A DNA stretch of 64,000 nt from Acinetobacter johnsonii CIP 64.6 (GTDB taxonomy: Bacteria; Pseudomonadota; Gammaproteobacteria; Pseudomonadales; Moraxellaceae): the NCBI RefSeq assembly GCF_000368045.1, contig NZ_KB849235.1, positions 164,310-228,309 of the forward strand, read 5' to 3'. Below the pieces are notes generated by a model, which saw nothing but the letters and a program-made list of their open reading frames with translations, was not told the DNA's origin and did not search any database. Shown one piece after another: positions 1-7,736 of the stretch (positions are counted from its first letter, which is position 1; the number at the start of each line of letters is the position of its first letter). The position numbers were made by a program, and so were the translations under genes.

Positions 1-93
1 ATTTCATCCAAGGATTATCTCTTGAATTAAATAATTTTGCTGACTAATTTAAGATCAAATAAATTGTACGTTTTTTGATTTATGACGGAAGTC
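1..93 (-). mobile_element. IS5-family element, terminal part (continues off the window)
   Basis: This stretch is the reverse complement of 585-677 with a single mismatch. It therefore holds the terminal inverted repeat, leader and first codons of the same IS5-family transposase, reading leftward out of the window. The outer end GACTTCCGTCATAAATC is flanked by TA, which fits the TA or TNA targets of the IS427 group of IS5. Only the end is visible, so completeness of the copy is unknown. Confidence 0.8.
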
Positions 94-156
94 TAATCTA
101 TATAAATTAGATATGTTTACATAGATTAAATATTTTAAAGAAAACAAGGAACTACT

Positions 157-582
157 ATGAATATAAAGAAGTTAATCCTACTACCTATCAGCTTAGTTTT
201 TAGTGCTGCAGGTTGTGCAGGTATTGGACCAAATGCTACATATTATATGGGTACAACATCAGCTAATTATAATCCAACTTATAATACTTATGACGTCAAA
301 TTAAATAATCATATTATTGGCGGAGCCATTGGATCTATGAATACATCTGCCGTAAAAATTGGTTTACAAGACGTTACGTGGAAAGATGCAAAAACTGGTG
401 AATTACATAAATCAAAGAATCAAGTTATTTTAAATAAAAATGATGTTAAGGATAAAAAATACCTTGTTGTTCATTTATATCCTGATGATACAATTGAAAT
501 TATAACTTCTCTTAATTGGCCAGTCCCAACAGAGAAAGGATTAAAGTGGCGAGAAAAAATTAAAAATAATGGAGTTAAATAA
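157..582 (+). CDS. Small predicted lipoprotein, unknown function, between inverted IS ends
   Basis: A 141-residue secreted protein of unknown function. Residues 1-20 form a lipoprotein signal: KK near the N-terminus, a hydrophobic stretch, and a lipobox A-A-G-C with Cys20 as the lipidation site, so the mature protein should sit in the outer or inner membrane facing the periplasm. No family is recognised in the remainder, which is polar and rich in Asn, Thr and Lys. The start is supported by AAGGA about 7 bases upstream. The gene is bracketed by two inverted copies of one IS end, and the right one begins right after the stop codon. Low GC and IS flanks suggest a passenger gene; the real C-terminus could have been altered by the insertion. 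Confidence 0.75.
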   Translation: MNIKKLILLPISLVFSAAGCAGIGPNATYYMGTTSANYNPTYNTYDVKLNNHIIGGAIGSMNTSAVKIGLQDVTWKDAKTGELHKSKNQVILNKNDVKDKKYLVVHLYPDDTIEIITSLNWPVPTEKGLKWREKIKNNGVK

Positions 583-584
583 TA

Positions 585-949
585 GACTTCCGTCATAAAT
601 CAAAAAACGTACAATTTATTTGATCTTAAATTAATCAGCAAAATTATTTAATTCAAGAGATAATCCTTGGATGAAATTCAAAGATATTCAAAAATTATCA
701 GACGTTAAGTTTCGTAGGCTTACCGGTGTTAGTTGGGCTACATTTAACCTCATGTTGGCCGAGCTAAATAAGCATTTACCTCGTCATATTGGTAAAGGAC
801 GACCGCATAAATTACCGTTGGAAGATCGCTTGCTCTTATGTATAGAATATTGGAGAGAATATCGAACATTTTTCCATCTTGGTATGAGTTACGGTGTATC
901 TGAAACGAGTGCAATTCGTATTACACGTGTTATTGAAGATACCTTAATC
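585..949 (+). mobile_element. IS5-family element, left part, interrupted by an IS3-family element
   Basis: The terminal repeat GACTTCCGTCATAAATC starts at 585 behind a TA dinucleotide, followed by a leader of about 85 bases and the transposase start at 671. The element stops where an IS3-family end begins (TGATGTGTGC, from 950). The rest of the IS5 element is not present downstream. Together with 1-93 it forms an inverted pair around the lipoprotein gene. Confidence 0.8.
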
Positions 950-952
950 TGA
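671..952 (+). pseudogene. IS5-family transposase, N-terminal fragment
   Basis: About 93 residues of the first-ORF type of IS5/IS427 transposases: an N-terminal region followed by a helix-turn-helix-like segment (residues about 50-90, with ERLLLCIEYWREYRTFFHL-like spacing). It lacks the DDE catalytic part. The last codons come from the inserted IS3-family end, so the frame is truncated and inactive on its own. Confidence 0.75.
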
Positions 953-1015
953 TGTGTGCTGAGAAAACAGGAGGTTTTAACTTGGTAAACTATAGACACT
1001 CATCAGGAGTTTACC

Positions 1016-1315
1016 ATGAGCAAGAAACAGAAGACTTACACCGCAGAATTTAAAGTTGAAGCAATAAAATTGATTGAAGCCAATCAAGGCAATGTATCGG
1101 AAACAGCCAGACAACTTGGCATTTCAATGCAAACTCTTTCAAATTGGAATAATAAAGCAAAGACTGGCACCTTAGCAGGCACTAAACAATATTCACCTGA
1201 TCTAAATGCCTTACTCGAAGAAAATAAAAAGCTCAAACAACAGCTCAAAACAGCTGAAATGGAACGTGAATTTCTAAAAAAGGCAGCAGCGTACTTTGCG
1301 AAAGAAAGTCAGTAA
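1016..1315 (+). CDS. IS3-family transposase orfA
   Basis: A 99-residue DNA-binding ORF. Residues 6-45 form the HTH_Tnp_1/IS3 orfA helix-turn-helix (YTAEFKVEAIKLI, then ETARQLGISMQTLSNW). The C-terminal half is a leucine-rich coiled coil (LLEENKKLKQQLKTAEMERE) used for multimerisation. AGGAG lies at 1003-1007, a good ribosome site for the ATG. In intact elements it is made alone or fused to OrfB by -1 frameshifting; OrfB follows in the -1 frame. Confidence 0.88.
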   Translation: MSKKQKTYTAEFKVEAIKLIEANQGNVSETARQLGISMQTLSNWNNKAKTGTLAGTKQYSPDLNALLEENKKLKQQLKTAEMEREFLKKAAAYFAKESQ

Positions 1316-1326
1316 GGTACGCCTAT

Positions 1327-2087
1327 ATGAAACAGCAAAGACATTTATTCCCGATTAGCTTTATGGCTAGATTACTTCACGTTTCAGTGTCACGATTTTA
1401 TGATTGGCTAAAACGAGGCATGAATAAAAGATTGGTTCAGCGAAATCAACAGACAATTTTGGTCAAAATAGCTCATGAGGAAACTAAACAAAGCTATGGC
1501 TATATTCGATTAACTAAGCATTTACAAGCGCAAGGTATCAAAATCAGTACGTATGCTGTACGTCAAATAAAAAAGCTCAACCAGCTGTATTGTAAGCGTC
1601 ATAAGCGTTTCAAAAGAACTACGAAGAGTGATCATAATCGAGCGATCTACGCAAATTTACTAGAGCAACAGTTTTCAATGACTAAGCCCAATCTTGCATG
1701 GTCAAGCGATATTACATACATTTGGACTGCTGAAGGTTGGTTATACTTGGCAGCAGTAAAAGACCTGTACACGAAACAAGTGGTTGGCTATAGCTTAAAT
1801 GAGCGTATGACCGCACAACTTGTTTGCAATGCACTGACTATGGCGATTCGTAATCAAAAACCAACGAAAGGCTTAATTGTTCATTCGGACAGAGGCAGCC
1901 AATATTGCAGCCATGAATATCGAAAGATACTGGAAAAATGTGATTTTCAAGGTTCAATGAGCAAACGTGGGGACTGTTACGATAATGCACCGATTGAAAG
2001 TTTCTGGGGCATACTCAAGAATGAATTAGTGCATCATTGCAACTATAAAACCAGAGATGAAGCTAAAGCAGATATTACAAAATACAT
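1327..2087 (+). pseudogene. IS3-family transposase orfB, truncated at C-terminus
   Basis: An rve-type integrase/transposase: the HTH_21 region (residues about 40-95) and the DDE core with SSDITYIW (first Asp), HSDRGSQY (second Asp) and DNAPIESFWGILKNE (Glu). The IS3-like sequence stops after the ADITKYI segment; the next 18 residues of the open frame are antisense nitroreductase sequence. About the last 25-30 residues of a normal OrfB are missing. The catalytic triad is present, but activity is doubtful. Confidence 0.8.
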
Positions 2088-2360
2088 TGCAAAACTGGCC
2101 ATTTTTGCAGTTGTTTTAGCCGCGCTTTCTTCATCCTTAGCATAAGACTTCAGTTTTTCAGCCACAAAAGTCCAGAACTTTTCATGTTGCGTATTAAACA
2201 AAATCACCGCCCGAGATGACTGTGAATTGAACGATGATGGGCTTTGTTTAATGGCAGTTTGAATCAAATCAGTTAAAAATTCAGGGCTGTGTTCGACCTT
2301 TTTACCAATGGCATAAATGGTACGACGCTTTGTGATTAAGTCGATGAACTGATTTGACAT
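2088..2360 (-). pseudogene. Nitroreductase family protein, N-terminal fragment
   Basis: The first 90 or so residues of a nitroreductase-like FMN oxidoreductase: FIDLITKRRTIYAIG near the start, then AIKQSPSSFNSQSSRAVIL, typical of the FMN-binding Arg-rich start and the S-F-N-x-Q segment. The normal family length is about 200 residues. The reading frame runs into antisense IS3 orfB at about 2088, so the C-terminal half, including the rest of the FMN site and dimer interface, is gone. Almost certainly non-functional. Confidence 0.8.
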
Positions 2361-2512
2361 ATTATAAAATCCTTACGGCTATAGTGTGAATAATGACCCA
2401 ATGTATCAAGCAATATTAATTCCAATATTTGACCAAATAATAAAATTTAGTGCTTTAGATGTAGTTTAAATGCTTTGTGTTTACCACAAATACATAGTTC
2501 TGCTATCCATAT

Positions 2513-2540
2513 AAAAAATCCTCCATTTGGAGGATTTTTT
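2513..2540. terminator. Bidirectional rho-independent terminator
   Basis: Perfect 12-base stem AAAAAATCCTCC / GGAGGATTTTTT with a 4-base loop. The T-run on both strands can end the minus-strand gene at 2548 and transcripts coming from the left. Confidence 0.85.
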
Positions 2541-2547
2541 GAATAAC

Positions 2548-3039
2548 TTAAAATTTGGCTTCTAAGACTTGAGTTGGAATTTTATTTTTCCATAAGTCAC
2601 GTAGCACAGGTAAATAGAATTTTTCACCCAATTCAACTAGTTCTGCATCGATCAATGCATGTATTTCATGCATAAATAAATAATCGAGTTCAACCGTTTT
2701 CAACTGTTGCTGTGCTTTTGCAAAGTCTTTGCGCTTTTGTTGTGCACGTTTCACTAGAGCATCTGCAAAATCTTTATCTTTAAACTGTTTGATCGCGTTT
2801 AAGCGTAACTCAATCACGCCCCAACCACTCAATAACAGCTTGAAAAGTTCGAAGTCAGTCGTGGTTGATTCCCATGTCATTTCTTCAAGATTTTCATTTT
2901 CAGGTAGAACAGGAAGTAATAACTCCATAACACTTGGGAAAATCTTTTTGAAATTTAAAACAAATTTAACAGGATGCTCACCCGGATAATCGTTAAATTG
3001 CACGTTTTTCTGAACATCTGTCAAATAAATATCAAGCAT
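2548..3039 (-). CDS. Hypothetical protein, 163 residues
   Basis: Acidic and lysine-rich, predicted cytoplasmic, with no signal peptide or membrane segment. No family is recognised. Residues 80-115 are highly charged and helical (KDKDFADALVKRAQQKRKDFAKAQQQLKTVE) and may form a coiled coil. It is a single gene with a strong terminator just downstream and a gap of about 100 bases to fumC on the same strand. Codon usage matches neighbouring core genes, so it is likely a real, genus-level conserved protein. Confidence 0.7.
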   Translation of the reverse strand: MLDIYLTDVQKNVQFNDYPGEHPVKFVLNFKKIFPSVMELLLPVLPENENLEEMTWESTTTDFELFKLLLSGWGVIELRLNAIKQFKDKDFADALVKRAQQKRKDFAKAQQQLKTVELDYLFMHEIHALIDAELVELGEKFYLPVLRDLWKNKIPTQVLEAKF

Positions 3040-3145
3040 GGGAACTCATCAGCAGTTTATCTCTAGTCGACCATTGTACCGACTTCGCCCAAAGATAAAA
3101 ACCGCTGATGTTCATTTGCTCTTTCATTAAGCAATTGAAGAAAGT

Positions 3146-4540
3146 TTATTTTACATTTGGTGAAATCATTTGCTCTGGACGCACCACTTCATCAAACTGC
3201 TCAGCCGTGACCAAGTTCAACTCTACAGCCACTTGTTTTAGTGTTTTGCCTTCTTTATAAGCTGTTTTGGCAACTTTTGCTGCATTTTCATAGCCAATCA
3301 CAGGATTTAAAGCCGTAACTAACATCAATGAGTCATGTAAAAAGTGGTCAATTTTTTCACGGTTCGGTTCAATACCCACTGCGCAGTGATCATTGAAGCT
3401 ATTACATGCGTCACCCAAAAGCTGAATCGACTGCAACAAATTAAACGCAATCACTGGCATGAATACATTCAACTCAAAGTTACCCGATGCACCCGCAACA
3501 TTAATCGTGGTGTCATTGCCTAAGACTTGAGCCACCACCATAGTCATCGCTTCACTTTGAGTCGGGTTCACTTTCCCTGGCATAATACTTGAGCCTGGCT
3601 CATTTTCTGGAATACGTAACTCGCCAAAACCACAACGTGGGCCACTTGCCAACCAGCGAATGTCATTGGCAATTTTGTTCAAGCTTACCGCAAACGTTTT
3701 TAATGCACCTGAGGCAAACACTGCTGCATCACGCCCAGCCAATGCTTCAAATTTATTTGGTGCAGTCACAAAAGGCAGTCCAGTCAACTGTGCCAGTTGC
3801 TCCGCTGATTTTTCTGCATAATCAGGATGAGCGTTCAGTCCTGTTCCTACAGCTGTTCCACCTAAAGGTAGTTCATACAAACCTGAAAGTGCTTGTTGTA
3901 AACGCTTTAAGCCGTGATCGAGCTGAGAAACATAACCGCTAAATTCTTGGCCTAAGGTTAAGGGTGTCGCATCTTGTAAATGAGTTCGGCCAATTTTGAC
4001 GATGTCAGCAAATGCTTGAGACTTTGCCTCTAAAGTATGTCGAAGCTGTGTCACCGCAGGAATCAGTAATTCATTGATCTGAATGCTTGCTGCGACATGA
4101 ATCGCCGTTGGGAACGAGTCATTGGTCGACTGAGCACGATTCACGTGATCATTCGGGTGTACAGGTTTTTGTGCGCCTAAAGGATTCCCGAGTTTCTGAT
4201 TGGCGATATTGGCAATCACTTCATTACAGTTCATGTTGCTTTGTGTGCCTGAACCAGTTTGCCATACCACCAAAGGAAACTGACTATCCCACTGCCCTGC
4301 AATCACTTCATCCGCAGCACCGACGATGTATTGCGCCAATTCTTGTGGAATTTGGTTAAGTTCAGCATTGGTCTGTGCTGCTGCTTTTTTCACCAAGCCC
4401 ATGGCACGAATCATTGGTCGTGGTAAACGTTCACTGCCAATTTTAAAGTTTTGCAAACTACGCTGAGTTTGAGCACCCCAAAGTGCTTCGCTCGGTACTT
4501 CAACTTCGCCCATCGTGTCATGTTCAATACGTGTTTGCAT
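3146..4540 (-). CDS. fumC: Fumarate hydratase, class II
   Basis: Iron-independent fumarase that interconverts fumarate and L-malate in the cytosolic TCA cycle as a homotetramer. The 464-residue length is standard for FumC. Visible landmarks are the substrate loop TGSGTQSNMN (95-104), the catalytic His187 in GRTHLQD, and the class II signature GSSIMPGKVNP (316-326) that contributes the active-site Ser and Lys. The C-terminal domain runs to VRPEQM. The start MQTRIEHDTMGEVEVP matches the family N-terminus. A Fur-box-like sequence lies about 85 bases upstream, which suits the known induction of FumC when iron limits the Fe-S fumarases. No sodA partner is adjacent. Confidence 0.96.
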   Translation of the reverse strand: MQTRIEHDTMGEVEVPSEALWGAQTQRSLQNFKIGSERLPRPMIRAMGLVKKAAAQTNAELNQIPQELAQYIVGAADEVIAGQWDSQFPLVVWQTGSGTQSNMNCNEVIANIANQKLGNPLGAQKPVHPNDHVNRAQSTNDSFPTAIHVAASIQINELLIPAVTQLRHTLEAKSQAFADIVKIGRTHLQDATPLTLGQEFSGYVSQLDHGLKRLQQALSGLYELPLGGTAVGTGLNAHPDYAEKSAEQLAQLTGLPFVTAPNKFEALAGRDAAVFASGALKTFAVSLNKIANDIRWLASGPRCGFGELRIPENEPGSSIMPGKVNPTQSEAMTMVVAQVLGNDTTINVAGASGNFELNVFMPVIAFNLLQSIQLLGDACNSFNDHCAVGIEPNREKIDHFLHDSLMLVTALNPVIGYENAAKVAKTAYKEGKTLKQVAVELNLVTAEQFDEVVRPEQMISPNVK

Positions 4541-4622
4541 TTTAACCTCTTCCTTTTTAAGTGAATTGCAAAATGATTATTTTGCGCTTGTTTTCCTTAT
4601 CTTAATGATTAAGCAAAAATAT

Positions 4623-4641
4623 GTAAATGATAATTGTTATC
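4623..4641. promoter_or_regulatory. Fur-box candidate upstream of fumC
   Basis: GTAAATGATAATTGTTATC matches 15 of 19 positions of the GATAATGATAATCATTATC consensus by eye. It lies between fumC and the epimerase gene; both are on the minus strand, so it is also just downstream of the epimerase stop. The inferred target is fumC. Confidence 0.6.
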
Positions 4642-4651
4642 AGTAAATTAA

Positions 4652-5659
4652 TTAACGGCCATCTAAACTTTGTTGGTAGAAACGCCATCCATCTTCAAGG
4701 GTTTGTTCTAAACTGCGTTTCGCTTGCCAGTGTAAAACGTTTTTCGCTTTACTACACTCTGCTGCGACCTGATCTAATTCCACGATATGCGAATCCACAA
4801 CATCGACTGTAGCAATATCACTTTGTGTTACATTTTCAACTTTTTCAACCAACTGCTGTATCGATACACTTTGACCTGCGATATTAAAGGCTTCACAAGC
4901 AAACTGTTGAGTACTTAACCATTGCAGCGAAGCCGCAATCGCATCACAGGCATCGAGGATATGTAAAAAACTACGCTCTACGGTATGATCTGTGGTTTGT
5001 GGACTTTTTCTGAGTTCAATGTGATCACGCTGTTTTGCAGCGACTTGCATCAACAGTGGAATAATATTTTTCGGTAAAGGCGGGAACAGTTCTCCGAGCA
5101 TCGCATTTTCAAATGCACCAGCAACATTGCCCATTCTTAAAATTGCAATTTTCCATTCATTATCCGTTTTTGCTGTATCCCGAATAATTTCTTCGACCAT
5201 TTGCTGCGACTTGATATACGGGTTTGGATAGCCGTAATTCAGCTCTAAATCTTCTTCTAAATATAGGCTGGATTCACCATAGACGGCAAGACTTGAAAGA
5301 TGAACCAAAGTTCGGACACCTGTGCGCTGCATGGCACGCAGTAAACTCATGATACAACTGACATTGTCATTATAGTATTCCAAAGGCTTCAGTACTGATT
5401 CTTCAAGCGATTTAAAACTTGCTGCATGCACCACCGCATCGATGGAATACTGCTCAAAAACTTTGTTTAAAGCAGGCGTATTTCGTATATCAATTTTGAC
5501 AAAAGGCACGTACATGCCACTAATAAATTCTAATCGTTCAAGGGTTTGTAAGTTCGCATTGGATAAATTGTCTACAATAATGACCTCTTGCCCATGCGCC
5601 ATAAAGCTCAAAGCAATATGAGAGCCTATAAAGCCTAAACCACCAGTCACTAAAATCAT
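4652..5659 (-). CDS. GalE-like NAD-dependent epimerase with altered YxxxK motif
   Basis: An extended short-chain dehydrogenase/reductase resembling UDP-glucose 4-epimerase (335 residues, usual about 335-340). The N-terminal Rossmann motif GGLGFIG (6-12), Asp30 after the second strand (NAD preference) and the VHAA(S)F segment (77-82) are clear. The catalytic region carries SS at 122-123 and Tyr148, but the expected Lys of YxxxK is Gln152 (Y-I-K-S-Q). That Lys normally lowers the Tyr pKa and binds the nicotinamide ribose, so activity may be changed or rescued by the adjacent Lys150. It is divergent from tusD and may share its promoter region. Function as a sugar-nucleotide epimerase is likely but not certain. 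Confidence 0.8.
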   Translation of the reverse strand: MILVTGGLGFIGSHIALSFMAHGQEVIIVDNLSNANLQTLERLEFISGMYVPFVKIDIRNTPALNKVFEQYSIDAVVHAASFKSLEESVLKPLEYYNDNVSCIMSLLRAMQRTGVRTLVHLSSLAVYGESSLYLEEDLELNYGYPNPYIKSQQMVEEIIRDTAKTDNEWKIAILRMGNVAGAFENAMLGELFPPLPKNIIPLLMQVAAKQRDHIELRKSPQTTDHTVERSFLHILDACDAIAASLQWLSTQQFACEAFNIAGQSVSIQQLVEKVENVTQSDIATVDVVDSHIVELDQVAAECSKAKNVLHWQAKRSLEQTLEDGWRFYQQSLDGR

Positions 5660-5730
5660 TGTATACTACCTTTTTATTATGAAGTCCGAATGTACCAAGA
5701 AAAGTTTGGACATTCCTCTAGTGAAGTTTG

Positions 5731-6099
5731 ATGAGTACTTTATTACTAATTACCTCCGCACCGAGTTCAATTCATGCATGGCATGCTTTAGGTTTAGCAC
5801 AAGCATTGCAAGCGAAAAATGAACCCTTTCGAGTGTTTTTCTACCAAGATGCTGTTCAAGTTGCCAATGCCCTGCAATGGGTCCCTGACGACCAACGGAA
5901 TCTATGTTCTGAGTGGCAAAAACTCGCCATTCGCCTACCCGTTTGTGTAAGTGCAGCTTTGGCCCGAGGAATTACCGATGCCGAAAATGCACAGCGTCAT
6001 CAGTTAGCACAGCATAATCTTGCTACAGGTTTTGACTTGGTCGGCCTAGGGGAACTGGCCGATGCCGTTCAGTCTGCAGAGCGCTTAATTCAATTCTAA
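5731..6099 (+). CDS. tusD: Sulfurtransferase complex subunit TusD
   Basis: DsrE-fold protein of the TusBCD complex, which passes persulfide sulfur from TusA to TusE for 2-thiolation of the wobble uridine in tRNA Lys, Glu and Gln. The 122-residue length is normal. The active-site Cys72 sits in RLPVCVSAALARG, matching Cys78 of E. coli TusD. An in-frame TTG lies directly before the chosen ATG; the ATG is preferred. It is the first gene of tusDCBE, all on the plus strand, divergent from the epimerase gene. Confidence 0.92.
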   Translation: MSTLLLITSAPSSIHAWHALGLAQALQAKNEPFRVFFYQDAVQVANALQWVPDDQRNLCSEWQKLAIRLPVCVSAALARGITDAENAQRHQLAQHNLATGFDLVGLGELADAVQSAERLIQF

Positions 6100-6143
6100 G
6101 TGCTAATTTTTCAAGAATTTGTTGCTTTTAAAAGGTATATTGT

Positions 6144-6494
6144 GTGAAATCTGTACTGGTTATTTTAACCCAAGCCAATTTGAACTCTTTGCAGGTACAT
6201 GAAAGCCTGTCTGCAACGATGGTTCTTGCGACTTTTGGCTGTGAAGTCAAAGTCTTATTACAAGATGCTGCACTCAGTTTATTAAACAATGCTCAATCCT
6301 TTGAACCCTTAAAGCATGCTTTTAAACTGGCTTCAAACATGGTTGATAGCTTTGAGTTTTATGACCTAAGCCCAATTTGGATTGAAACTAAGAATCAAGC
6401 TTCTGCTTTTGTTCAACAAACAGAGCAAGAAATTGAATATGTTGAACTCAATGCCAATTTAATACAGCTGTTTGACCATGTCTTGTATTGGTAA
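6144..6494 (+). CDS. tusC: Sulfurtransferase complex subunit TusC
   Basis: DsrF/DsrE-like subunit of the TusBCD heterohexamer (116 residues; family about 119). It starts with GTG and reads KSVLVILTQANLNSLQVHESLSATMVLATFG, the typical DsrE-fold opening with conserved R/H-ES-L-A-A-FG spacing. It has no catalytic Cys equivalent to TusD, as expected for a structural subunit. The ribosome site is AAAGG about 8 bases before the GTG. It is 44 bases after tusD and 10 bases before tusB. Confidence 0.9.
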   Translation: MKSVLVILTQANLNSLQVHESLSATMVLATFGCEVKVLLQDAALSLLNNAQSFEPLKHAFKLASNMVDSFEFYDLSPIWIETKNQASAFVQQTEQEIEYVELNANLIQLFDHVLYW

Positions 6495-6504
6495 GGAGAC
6501 AGCT

Positions 6505-6786
6505 ATGAGCAAAACACTTTATCTTGTGCAGTCTCCATTTTCCGCGACGGAGCTAGCGCTGAGTAAATTACAAAACCTGTATCAATCAGGGGATGATGTG
6601 GTTTTAATGGGAGATGCAGCCCTGTATATAGAGCATACTTTTATTCAGCAGTTGCCTTGTATATTTGTGCTTGAACAGGATGCTGAAAATATTGCTGCTG
6701 TCCATCCAAGTAACCTAGAAACCATCAGCTATGCTAGGTTTGCTGAGCTATGCTTAAGCCATAGTCGTTGTATCTGTTTAAAATAA
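6505..6786 (+). CDS. tusB: Sulfurtransferase complex subunit TusB
   Basis: DsrH-type subunit of TusBCD (93 residues; family about 95). SKTLYLVQSPF and GDDVVLMGDAALY show the DsrE-like fold. The start at 6505 is chosen because AAGGAGA sits 6 bases upstream; an earlier in-frame ATG inside tusC would add residues lacking family resemblance. It contains Cys at 54, 83 and near the C-terminus, but the sulfur-carrying role in this complex belongs to TusD. Confidence 0.88.
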   Translation: MSKTLYLVQSPFSATELALSKLQNLYQSGDDVVLMGDAALYIEHTFIQQLPCIFVLEQDAENIAAVHPSNLETISYARFAELCLSHSRCICLK

Positions 6787-6800
6787 TTTTGAGTGTTTAG

Positions 6801-7112
6801 ATGAATTTAGAATTAGACCAAGATGGTCATTTAGTCGATTACACCATTTGGAATCAAGAGGTTGCAAAAGCGTTAGCAAAATCTTTAGAGCTTGAATTGA
6901 CTGATTGGCACTTTGAAATCCTCATGGCAGTACGTCAGTTTTACCAACAGTTTGGACACTCACCTGCAACACGTCCGCTGATTAAGTTTTTAATGAAAAC
7001 AGTCAGTGCAGACATCAATAATGCCATACTGCAAGAAAAGTTTAATACTGGGCTTGTAGCGCGCCATCTGAGCCGTTTGGCAGGCGTGCCAAAACCTGCA
7101 AACTGTTTATAA
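6801..7112 (+). CDS. tusE: TusE/DsrC/DsvC family sulfur relay protein
   Basis: Accepts sulfur from TusD and delivers it to the MnmA-tRNA complex. It has 103 residues with the family core W-x-x-E-V-A, LTDWHFEILMAVRQFYQQF, and RPLIKFLMK. The essential penultimate cysteine is present (Cys102 in PANCL). The only Cys here is this one, so it is a TusE rather than a two-Cys sulfite-reductase DsrC. It closes the tusDCBE operon; its stop is 2 bases from the convergent HxlR gene. Confidence 0.93.
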   Translation: MNLELDQDGHLVDYTIWNQEVAKALAKSLELELTDWHFEILMAVRQFYQQFGHSPATRPLIKFLMKTVSADINNAILQEKFNTGLVARHLSRLAGVPKPANCL

Positions 7113-7114
7113 AC

Positions 7115-7603
7115 TTAAGCTTGTTTAACGTCTGATTGAACAGCAAAAGTATCGACATAAACCTGTGTCGGTATCGCTTTGATGTCTTTGGCATGTATGG
7201 CATCACCACATTCGTTACAAACCAAATGTGGCTGAATGCTATGCCCGCAGGTTTTATGGATAAATTGCACGGGACGACCTAAGCCCTCGTCCATCCATTG
7301 ATCGGCCCATGTTGCCATGGACATCAGCACTGGGTATAAAGCCAAACCTTTTTCAGTCAGACAATATTCAAAGCGCTCTTGGCGATCTGTATAGGGTCTT
7401 TTCTCCAAAATATCATGTTCAACCAAACGCTTTAAACGCTCAGAAAGCACATGACGAGTGACACCTAAATTTTGTTGAAAACTTTCAAAACGGCGTGCAC
7501 CCAAGAATGCATTTCGTAAAATCAACATCGTCCACCGATCGCCAATCACCGACAGCGTTCGTGCAATTGAACACGGTTGTTCCCCGATCTCATCCCATTT
7601 CAT
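7115..7603 (-). CDS. HxlR-family transcriptional regulator
   Basis: Winged-helix HxlR regulator of about 162 residues. Family landmarks are CSIARTLSVIGDRWTMLILR near the N-terminus (the Cys and G-D-W/R-W block), F-x-x-LGVTRHVLSERLKRLVEHDILEKRPY (recognition helix and wing) and YCLTEKGLALYPVL. The C-terminus adds a CGH...CNECGD segment that may bind zinc or a redox signal. The start at MKWDEIG is chosen over an upstream in-frame codon because the family begins there. A 10-bp inverted repeat lies about 20-47 bases upstream and may be its operator. The target is unknown. Confidence 0.88.
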   Translation of the reverse strand: MKWDEIGEQPCSIARTLSVIGDRWTMLILRNAFLGARRFESFQQNLGVTRHVLSERLKRLVEHDILEKRPYTDRQERFEYCLTEKGLALYPVLMSMATWADQWMDEGLGRPVQFIHKTCGHSIQPHLVCNECGDAIHAKDIKAIPTQVYVDTFAVQSDVKQA

Positions 7604-7621
7604 TGTAAAAAACCAAGTCTC

Positions 7622-7650
7622 TCTTAAATCTAACGTTAAAAGATTTAAGA
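7622..7650. promoter_or_regulatory. Inverted repeat upstream of the HxlR gene, possible operator
   Basis: TCTTAAATCT (7622-7631) and AGATTTAAGA (7641-7650) form a perfect 10-bp inverted repeat separated by 9 bases, close to the HxlR start codon. Autoregulatory operators of winged-helix dimers look like this. A hairpin in the leader is the alternative. Confidence 0.4.
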
Positions 7651-7688
7651 CCATAAGAAAAGCTCTTTTTACTCAGCTTTTCTTATGG
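7651..7688 (-). terminator. Strong hairpin downstream of the mannitol enzyme gene
   Basis: A 14-bp perfect stem (CCATAAGAAAAGCT / AGCTTTTCTTATGG) with a 10-base loop, lying 49 bases past the stop of the minus-strand gene at 7737. It should end that transcript ahead of the HxlR promoter region. Confidence 0.65.
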
Positions 7689-7736
7689 CCTTTTAACATT
7701 TTAGACAGCTCAAAGACATCTGAACTTCATGAAGAC

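Larger units (their letters stand above)
950..2087 (+). mobile_element. IS3-family element, 3' end deleted
   Basis: It begins with TG as IS3 elements do, carries the two usual overlapping-style ORFs (orfA 1016-1315, orfB from 1327), and ends abruptly near 2087 inside orfB, where the sequence becomes an antisense nitroreductase gene. The right terminal repeat is missing, so a deletion after insertion removed the IS end and the 3' part of the neighbouring gene. The element is probably immobile without a helper. Confidence 0.8.

Noticed and set aside
1016..2360. Composite transposon formed by the IS3 element and the nitroreductase
   Set aside because: The IS3 right end is missing and there is only one copy, so no transposable unit is present.
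2729..2989. Open frame of 86 codons on the plus strand
   Set aside because: Antisense to the 163-residue minus-strand gene; composition and lack of a ribosome site mark it as a shadow.
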